Source of the DNA: Ceratopteris richardii
Lineage: Eukaryota; Streptophyta; Polypodiopsida; Polypodiales; Pteridaceae
Assembly (NCBI GenBank): GCA_020310875.1
Contig: CM035415.1
Span: forward strand, 194,432,432-194,496,431
Length of the DNA stretch: 64,000 nt
Direction of reading: 5' to 3'
Under the pieces are notes generated by a model that saw nothing but the letters and a program-made list of their open reading frames with translations, did not search any database and was not told the DNA's origin. This document shows positions 56,301 through 64,000 of this stretch, in pieces. Every line of letters begins with the position of its first letter. Position 1 is the first letter of the stretch. The position numbers were made by a program, and so were the translations under genes.

Positions 56301-57479
56301 TCAGATGAAGTCTACATGGAGCAACCAAATGGGTTCAAAGATCAAGTGAGTCCAAATTATGTATGTAAGCTCAAGAGAGCTTTGTATGGGTTGAAGCAAG
56401 CCCCAAGGGCTTGGAATTATAGGCTTGTAAAATTCTTGAATGATCTTGGATTTCAAGCATCAAAGGCAGATAGTAGCTTGCTAGTCAAAGCAAGTGAAGA
56501 TGGGTTCATTTATGTGTGTATTTATGTTGATGACATAATACTTACAGGAACAGATGATAAGGGAATACAAATGATCAAGAAGCAGATGGAGAAAGAGTTC
56601 AAAATCAGTGATTTGGGGAACCTATCATTCTTCTTGGGAATGGAGATTTCTTATACTCAACATGGAGTATATGTGACCCAAGAAAGGTATCTTAAAAATT
56701 TGCTAACCAAATTTAAAATGGAAGATTGCAGGGTTGCACCTACACCTTTGGAAGTGAACCATAAATTGTCTAGATTTGGAGGAGAAGAGTTCAGAGATAT
56801 GAAACTCTATCAAAGTTTGGTTGGTAGCTTGATTTATGCTACATTGACAAGGCCTGACTTGTCATATGCACTTGGTGTGCTTTCACAATTCATGCATTGT
56901 CCTAGAAAGGAACATTGGATTGCAGGACAAAGAGTACTTAGGTACATCAAGGGTACACTCAAAGAAGGGTTGCACTATGGGTTTACTTCAGATACAAGAA
57001 TCAAGATATATAGTGATGCAGATTGGGCAGGTAATGTGGATGATAGAAGATCAACACATGGATACTTGTGCTATGTAGGAGACAAATTGATTTCATGGTG
57101 TTCCAAGAAGCAACATACAGTTGCTTTGTCATCCACAGAGGCATAATATAAAGGTATGGTGGAAGCTGCAAAAGAGGTAATATGGCTAAAGACACTTTTG
57201 AAAGTTTTTGATGTGATTCAGAGTACTCCTATTATTTGTGGAGACAATATGAGTTCATTATACTTGGCAGCTAATCCTGTATTTCATGCTAGAACTAAGC
57301 ATATTGAAATACAGTATCATTTCCTGAGAGAGAAGGTCATTGAGAAGGAGATTGAAGTCATACACACTCCCACAAAAGATCAAGTTGCAGATATGATGAC
57401 AAAAAGTCTAGATGGACCAAAACTACAAAGATTCAAGGATATGGCAGGAATCAAGAAGATAGAGAAGAACCTCAATTAA
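53326..57479 (+). pseudogene. C3 gag-pol, one frameshift and one stop
   Basis: This starts at ATG (MGDSLQIEKLDRENYPAWSM) and matches C2 domain for domain: gag, knuckle CWICGKTNHLSHDC, protease FYIDSGCSNH, integrase (HTDVWG, SDGGGEYF, NGVAERRNR), RT CIYVDDIILTG and RNase H YSDADWAGNVDDRRSTHGY. A one-base deletion at about 56032 (ATGGATTTGG versus TTGGGATTTGG in C2) shifts the frame after NQTW, and reading resumes from 56031. TAA at 57144-57146 replaces the GAG of STEAEY in RNase H. Otherwise it is open to 57479. Confidence 0.94.
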
Positions 57480-57484
57480 TGATT

Positions 57485-57493
57485 GAGGGGGAG
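57485..57493 (+). other. Polypurine tract of C3
   Basis: GAGGGGGAG lies one base before the 3' LTR start at 57495. Confidence 0.9.
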
Positions 57494-57494
57494 C

Positions 57495-57876
57495 TGTTGG
57501 TGCATGACAATCATCAATTGAAGGATTATGGAGAGATGAAGTCAAGGAGTCAAGAAGAGAACAAATTCAGATGGTTGAAGGAAGGGCATATTCAGAAAAT
57601 CCAAAGACATGTACACATATGTATATTAGCTGACTTATACCTTTGTCTAGTCATACACTTGTATATATTCATCTATAAATATGTTGGAAAATGTCAGGCA
57701 AAGCGAGCATGAGAAGATGAGAGAATAGTGAGAGAGAAATTAGTGTCATTAGACACATGAAAAGTGAGTGAATTGTCCATCCTCACTTAGATGTAAGTTT
57801 TCTGAGAAATAGAAAAATTTTGCGCCCGATATTTTGCTGTCTGCTCCTTCTGTGTTTAATCTTTTGAGAAATCCTT
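57495..57876 (+). repeat. Truncated 3' LTR of C3
   Basis: This matches the 5' LTR with about three differences over 382 bp, up to GAGAAATCCTT. The sequence then switches to the start region of the C4 LTR (ATCACCAATTG). Confidence 0.9.
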
Positions 57877-58881
57877 ATCACCAATTGAATGTTTGAAGAC
57901 TAAAGAATGAAGGATGAGATCAATTCTTGAAGCTTGGAAGGAAGACACATTCAGAATATGTGAGGAATGTACACATATGTACATAGTTCACTTAGATCTT
58001 TGATTAGTCATAGACTTGTACAAATTTATCTATAAATACCATGAAAATGTCGAGGCGTGATATGAGAGCATATGTGAGAATAGATAGAAGTCAAGAATGA
58101 GGAAGATAGATGTCATGAGACATGTGAAAAATTAGTTGAGTTTCCTCTCATCACTCAACTGTAATTTTTCTGAGTTAATGAAGAAATATTGCACCCGTTT
58201 TCGTGTCTGCTCCATCTGTGTTTGATCAATTGAGAAATCCTTTTGAGGATATCTAAGTTGTTAGTTAATGAGCCTGTGACCTGAGTTTCAGAGTCTAATT
58301 GCAAAGAGGCTAGGAGAATTGTAAGTAGGAACATTCATATGTGTTGAGTGTTCACAGTTCTCTGAAACAGGCGCAAATTTTGATCTTAATCTTTTGGTCA
58401 GTTCTCACTCCATAGTTTAAAGTTTTGTGCAAGAAAGCACTTAATCTTTAAGTTGGAAGGTAATCTACTTGTGCCTAGAAGCATTTGCTTAAACGGGGTT
58501 TGTACTGAGAGAATTGAAGTTAAGAAGTTAGGGGTGTCTAAATCGACTTCTCAGAAGTACAGATTCAGACATAGGTAACTTGTGAAGTTGATTTCTCAAG
58601 TTATACTAAACCTTTTGAAGAACTTTAACTTGGAGGAGGTGCGCAATCTCTAGGCGACACTCCATACAAAATTTCATAGAAAACTTTACATGTTTGATAG
58701 GTCAATTAGAAGAAATTGTGCAGCAAACTTTCTATGTTTCATCTTCTTCACAGAATTTGTCAACTTTTGATAATTTGGAGATTGGACCTCTAATTTAGTG
58801 AAGGTTTTGACTTACTCTTGATATAGAGGTGTTCTAAATTCAAGAGTAGGTTATTCTTTTGGAGATTAACACTCTCCATCA
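57877..58881 (+). repeat. 5' LTR of C4, first bases missing
   Basis: About 1,005 bp related to the C2 LTR, lacking the initial TGTTGGTGCAT-type segment. TATAAATA lies at 58031-58038, and it ends CTCTCCATCA. The start is a recombination or deletion junction with the C3 LTR. Confidence 0.88.
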
Positions 58882-58882
58882 G

Positions 58883-58894
58883 TGGTATCAGAGC
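58883..58894 (+). other. PBS for initiator tRNA-Met, C4
   Basis: TGGTATCAGAGC lies one base after the LTR. Confidence 0.95.
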
Positions 58895-59102
58895 AAGAGA
58901 TATCAAATCAAGGAAAGGAAGGTCCCGACTGCTGTAGATTCAAGAAATTCAACAATTGAAGAACTAAAAGGTGAAAGTTTGAAGGCAAAGCAAGAGGAGG
59001 AGACCATACGACATCAAGAAGGACAAAAGGAGTCTAATTCAAAGTAAAGGTACATATATTGTTCATAAAGCTTGAAGATTTCAATACACAGGTAGACACA
59101 AG

Positions 59103-61241
59103 ATGGGAGATTCTCTACAGATAGAGAAATTGGATAGGGAAAACTATCCTGCATGGTCAATGAGGATGGAAGCTCATCTTATGAGCAAAGATTTAATTGC
59201 TTACATCACAGGAGAAGAAGAGAAGCCACAGTTCAGAGATCCTAGTGTTCCAACTAGGGAAGAGTTAGCAGATTTGAAAAATTGGATGAAGAAAGATGCT
59301 CAAGCTAGGAGCATTGTCTATATGGCAGTCAATGATTACTTGTTACCTCATATTCGAGGTCTTGAAAGTGCAACTGATATTTGGAATGCTTTGGAGGAGC
59401 ATTTCCAGAATACTACAAAGTCAAGGAAGGCATCCTTATGGGCAGAGTTTACAACTTTTAAGAAGAAGGCCTCTCAATCTATTTCAGACTATGTAACAAG
59501 GATGAAAGACATTGTAGATGCATTAGGAGCTGTTGATGAGGACATTGAGGAGGATAAATTGGTAAGGCAAATCCTTACAGGTTTGAGAGGTGATGACAAA
59601 TGGAAGCCATTCATTTTGTCTACAGAATTATCACTTGACCATTTCACTCCTGATTTGAATCAATTGCTAGGTCATATGCTAACATTTGAGCAGGATGTTA
59701 AAGGAGATGGTGACAAGGGTGCAGGTCATGCAATGTACTCAAAGGACAAGAAGAAGAATAGCAAAGGAAAACAACAAGCAGGTGAAGATGAAGGAACAAC
59801 TACTCAAGCCAACTTCCTAAGAGGAAGAGGAGGTGGCAAAGGTAGAGGAAGAGGCAGAAATAACAAGGATGAAGGCAAAGCTTGCTGGATTTGTGGTAAG
59901 ACAAATCACTTAGCTAATGATTGTTGGCATAATACTCAGAGTAATAATGGATATAATCAAAATTATAACTCAAGAGGAAGAGGTGGCAGAAATCAAAGAG
60001 GTAATTTCAGAGGCAGAGGTGGTAGGAGTTACTTTGGAAGAAATGCAGGTAGAGGATTCCAAAGTCAACAATATAACAACACCTACTACAATTATGCTTC
60101 AGATCAAAAGGAGGATTCAACATTGATAATGAATGCAACTTGTGAAAGGCAGAGTGAAGATCAGAGAGTCTTCTACATTGACTCAGGGTGTAGCAATCAC
60201 CTGAGTGGTAATATATCCTTGATGACTGATTTGGAGAATAATGTTTTTAATCATGTTGTTCAGACAGGTGACAACACAAAGCACAATGTGAAGTCAATTG
60301 GATCAGTGAAGGCCAAGGATGGTAGCACCTTATTGAGTAAGGTCTTGTATGTTCCTACAATCCCTAAGAATTTGATAAGTGTAGGACAAATTGTTGAAAA
60401 GGGATATGAAGTAAGATTCACTAATGATGGAGTATATGTGGAAGACCCTAGCCAAGGGTATAAACAGATTGTTTCAGGGAAAAAGGAAGGAAGATTATTT
60501 ACATTGAAGATTCAAGGCAATATTGGTCATGCTATGTTCACATATGGAGGACATAAGATTTCTGAGTTAGATCTTTGGCACAAGAGGCTTGGACATTTCA
60601 ATGAAAGAGGTATTAAAGATATGGTTAACAATGGTTTAGTGCTTGGATTGCCTAATGTTGCAGGTCAACATATGACATACAAATGTGAGGCATGTCAATT
60701 AGGTAAGGCTCATAAGAACTCTTACTCCAAGCATGGTTTTATGCACTCAGACAAGCTTGAGTTGGTACACACAGATGTGTGGGGACCATCAAAGGATTTC
60801 AGTATAAATGGGTCAAGGTACTATGTGATTTATGTTGATGATGCTACTAGATGGATCACTATCTATGTGATCAAAGATAAGTCAGAAGTGTTTAATACAT
60901 TTAAACACTATCATGCATATGTAGAAAGAATTACAGGTCATAAGTTGAAAAGACTAAGGTCAGATGGAGGGGGAGAGTATTTCTCTAATGAGTTCAGTGA
61001 TTACTTATGGAATGCAGGTATAAAAAGAGAAGTTACTTGCAGGTACTCTCCTCAACAAAATGGTGTTGCAGAAAGGAGAAATAGAACACTTGTTGAGTTT
61101 GCAAGATCCATGATGAAGGAGAAAATTGCCCTAATTATTTGTGGGCTGAGGCTGTAAATACAGCCACTTATTTGGTCAATAGGTTACCATGTAAAGCCTT
61201 GCAGGGTATGACACCATATGAGGCTTGGTGGGGTAAGAGAC
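59103..61241 (+). pseudogene. C4 gag-pol, 5' half (frameshifted, interrupted by D)
   Basis: This is very close to C2: ATG start (MGDSLQIEKLDRENYPAWSM), gag, knuckle CWICGKTNHLANDC, protease FYIDSGCSNH, and integrase with D (HTDVWGPS), D (SDGGGEYF) and E (NGVAERRNR). A one-base loss in the A-run at 61122-61125 shifts the frame after MMKEK. Homology continues at the DNA level to GGGGTAAGAGAC, where the D LTR begins. RT and RNase H are not in the window. Confidence 0.92.
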
Positions 61242-62072
61242 TGTTGGAAGGTGTATTTTTGGAAGAGCATTTTTGATGTAAAAAATTAGTAAAAAGTCAA
61301 GAAACTTGTAAAATATTTATGCAATGATTGTAAAAATAAGGAAGAGTCTTCCTTATGTGGTTGAGGATCTCATGTAATTTTTGTAGAATTTTTAGAAACT
61401 CTTAGATAGCATTTCTTTAGAAAATTAGAGAAAAAGACCTAATTTCAAGTGTGAAAAGGGACACTTGAAAATGTATATAAGTCAATTTTCTCTATTTTTG
61501 AGAGGTTGGTTAGTCATTTGCTCAAGCTATCAATAGAGAAGAAAGAGTTTCTGCAAAATCGTGTTTTCTCCTGTTGAGTGTATTTTCTTTGATGTGTGAG
61601 CTTGTCTCTTGCTTAATCATGGAGATTTGTGAGTCATATTTGTGTATTACTGAGTAAGTTGTATGAAGAGAGAGACCTATTGCTGTAAATGAGTGGAAAG
61701 GACTGAAGGAAGTTCCAAAATTGTGAAAATCGTCTGTTGGTACAGAATCGCGATTGTCTCGTCTTTGTGACACAGGTGATATTTTTCAATTTTGAGTTTA
61801 TATTTGTATTCTGCTAATGAAATGGCATGGTTTTGACATAAAGAACATAGAAAATGATGGAGATTTGCCTTAGTTATGGTAAATTCAAGATTTTCTCTTC
61901 ATCTTCAATTTCTCTCAGCAATCCAGCCATCAATCTCTTATTTCCTTGAATCTATTATCTTGAAGGGGCTGTGGTCTTATGGATATTCCTAGGATTGACA
62001 AAATAAAGATGATTTGTTGATTCTTTGTTACTTCATGATTGGAGAGGACAACTTGGAGTCCAAAACAAAACA
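61242..62072 (+). repeat. 5' LTR of D
   Basis: This 831-bp LTR runs TGTTGGAAGG...ACAAAACA with a TATATAA box at 61474-61480. It is unrelated by eye to the A/B, G or N1 LTRs. It contains one AATCGCGATT palindrome near 61747. Confidence 0.85.
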
Positions 62073-62077
62073 TTTTT

Positions 62078-62095
62078 TGGCGCCGTTGCCGGGGA
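62078..62095 (+). other. PBS for tRNA-Asp, D
   Basis: TGGCGCCGTTGCCGGGGA lies five bases after the LTR end. Confidence 0.94.
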
Positions 62096-64000
62096 ACATT
62101 CCAAGAACTTCTTTGAAGTTGGACCTTTGCTGGATCTTCAGTTGATGATAGTGAACAAGGTAAAGCTCATCAATTAGGAAAAGTGCACATGAATAGGTAG
62201 ATATCATTGTTTGTCTTTAGGGAAGAAGAAGGCAATGGATGTCTTGTAGAAGTGGAAGTGCTGAAATCTTTGTAAATTGATAGTTGCTCATCATTTTGGT
62301 GAAGTAAAAGTGCAGGTGTGTGGAGGATTTGAGCCAATAAGCTGAAGATGGAGGTAACTTGAATCTATTCTTGCATTTCTAGATTTCTTTTTGCCCAAGT
62401 ACTAGACACCATGGGTGATCTTGGGAAGATAACATGGTGATATTAAGGAAAGGACAGTTAAAGTAGCTAGATGTAAGAATGAGTGATTCAGTTGTTGACC
62501 AAGTCTGAGCATTAAATCTTGAGTTGTGCTGCATTTTGAAAAAATCATATGATTGAGTTTATCTTTACAAAATTTGATTGCCTTTCATAACACTTTTTCA
62601 TTGGAGAACCTTTCTTTGGTACTTTAGTGATAGCTAAGGACATAGAAACTCATAACCAATCAAGAACTATAGGATCAGTTGATTTCCAAAACCAGAAACC
62701 CTAAGTAAAGTGTTCACGTTTATTTTTAGGGCAAAAATACCAAACAAATTCACAAAACTCATCAAAAACAATCAAACAAATTTCTTTCTTGATAAGAAGT
62801 TGAAGTGAGGTGTTGTGGTTAGGAGTGATTGTGAAAAAGTGGAAAAGAAAGCAAAAAATGATCAAAAAACCAGAAAATTAAAAAACACGATTCTCTGCAC
62901 AGAATCACGACTTTCTGAGAAAAGTGATTGATTTTGAAATAACATTTTAAGTGAAAGTTGAATTGAAGTTGTGGAAGGGTTTTGAAGGTAATCAAGAAGA
63001 AAAAAACTACTCAAAGTGGCATAAAATCAAAAATAGAGAAAAACAGGATTTTCTGCACAAAGTCGCGATTCTCTGAGGAAGATTGTGATTTTGGTGCAAA
63101 AATTCAGGAGCAGAGTTAATTACAAAGAAAAGAAGGAATTGAAGCAAAACAAAGAGAAAGAAAGCTTAAAAAATAAAAAAATTATCAAAAAACCCAGAAA
63201 ATTAGAAAACACGATTCTCTGAACAGAATCGCGATTTTCTGTAAAAAGTGTTGTTTTGAAATAACTTTTCAGGTGACTCATGTATTGAAGTTGTGAAGGA
63301 TATTGAGAGAAGGCAAGGACATAGAATACTCAAAATTTGCACAAGAAAAGATCTACAGAAAAAACACGATTCTCTACACAAAATCGCGATTTTCTGTAAA
63401 GAAAGTTTTTTGGAATATGTGGTAAATTTGGGTACTTGACATAAGAAAGTGTAGAGGGAGTCATTAAGATTGAGTAAGTGAAGTTGAACAAGTGAAAGAG
63501 TGAGGAAAAATAGAAATCACACAAAATCGCGATTTTCTGAACACTATAAAAATCTGAAATTCAAAGAAAAATTCATTTGAGTGAGAGTGAGGGAGAGAGA
63601 GAGTGTGCAGAGTCGATCAAAATCGCGATTTTCTGCTACAAGCAAGCTTTGGAGATATTTTCAACTTGGCAAGCAAGGTAAAAAGTCTAGCAGTATTTTG
63701 AGTACATATTTTTTGCATTCAAGTGATAAAATAACACAAAAAAGTAGGAAAAAAGTAAAATCACGAAATCGCGATTTTCTGTTTTTTGTTGGTTTTCAGT
63801 AAGAAAAAAAGTTTTTTAAGAAATTTCTTCATTGCATGTTAAAATTTTGATAAGGCGATTCTATAGGTGAAAAAACATTGAAAAAGGCAATAAGTTGAAA
63901 ATCTGCCAAATTTTGGACAAAATCGCGATTCTGTGAAAAGTGCCTTCAACATCGCGATTCCCAGAACACGATTTTCATAAGAAAATCGTGTTTTTTACAA
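62096..64000 (+). repeat. D leader with dispersed AATCGCGATT / CACGATTCTCTG words
   Basis: This is 1.9 kb of A-rich non-coding leader. From about 62880 the words CACGATTCTCTG and AATCGCGATTTTCTG recur in pairs roughly every 100-180 bp (about eight TCGCGA copies by eye, near 63063, 63230, 63383, 63524, 63619, 63768, 63920 and 63951). The motif vocabulary matches the B leader array, but the spacing is looser. No gag frame is seen before the window ends. Confidence 0.82.

Larger units (their letters stand above)
52082..57876 (+). mobile_element. Copia element C3 (3' LTR truncated)
   Basis: This has a 5' LTR, PBS, gag-pol with two lesions, a polypurine tract and the first 382 bp of the 3' LTR, which is fused to the C4 LTR. 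The left terminus TGTTGG sits precisely in G gag. The preceding five bases (CTTAG) have no partner because the right end is lost. Confidence 0.92.
61242..64000 (+). mobile_element. Gypsy-type element D, 5' end only
   Basis: A new LTR begins TGTTGGAAGG exactly inside C4 integrase, followed by a tRNA-Asp PBS and a long repeat-bearing leader. The candidate target sequence on the left is GAGAC (61237-61241). Coding regions lie beyond the window, so the superfamily is inferred from the PBS and leader. Confidence 0.78.

Overview
The window is repeat-only plant nuclear DNA: a stack of nested LTR retrotransposons with no recognisable host gene, tRNA, rRNA or CRISPR array. Copia-type elements carry the plant initiator-Met primer-binding site (PBS) TGGTATCAGAGC. 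Gypsy-type elements carry TGGCGCCGTTGCCGGGGA, the complement of the plant tRNA-Asp 3' end, as in the Athila/Tat group. This points to a land plant with a large, repeat-rich genome. The exact lineage cannot be read from the sequence; a fern or other large-genome plant is only a guess. My element names are E0, A, B, G and D (gypsy-like), C0 to C4 (copia) and N1 (non-autonomous).

Layout, left to right. 1-4437 is E0 (minus strand): integrase, a second protease, a tail, and the start of a downstream ORF3. 4438-12040 is A (plus), an LTR plus gag-pol inserted into E0 and cut off inside integrase. 12041-14140 is C1 (minus), a copia 3' fragment. 14141-26847 is B (plus), inserted into C1; it carries LTR, PBS, a leader with a palindromic repeat array, gag and protease, and is itself interrupted just after its PBS by C0 (minus, 14778-21256, target duplication AGAGA). 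26848-52081 is G (minus), whose LTR end abuts B protease: LTR, ORF4, ORF3, pol tail, then an internally inverted pol block, then gag-protease. G holds two N1-family insertions (a lone LTR at 32588-33226 and a full element at 43745-50200) and a young intact copia C2 (34276-40722, target duplication AGCAG). 52082-57876 is C3 (copia, plus) in G gag, fused to C4 (57877-61241), which is interrupted by D (61242 to beyond the window end).

The best-supported surprise is structural. The two N1 insertions lie in opposite orientation inside G and their 5-bp target duplications are swapped: ACATG at 33227-33231 pairs with its complement at 50201-50205, and CAACG at 43740-43744 pairs with its complement at 32583-32587. 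Recombination between the two LTRs therefore inverted the 10.5 kb block 33227-43744. Undoing it restores an in-frame gag-PR-RT-RH-INT-PR2-tail order followed by ORF3/ORF4.

The gypsy lineage itself has an unusual architecture. It has two tandem H2C2 zinc-binding modules before the integrase core, a second retropepsin-like domain after integrase, a tail with repeated W-[VQ]-[PR]-K motifs, and a very large ORF3 (plus ORF4 in the same frame behind one TAG) in the position where Athila elements carry an env-like gene. A leader array rich in the palindrome AATCGCGATT is shared by two elements with different LTRs (B and D). Most coding regions are decayed; C2 is the only intact gag-pol.
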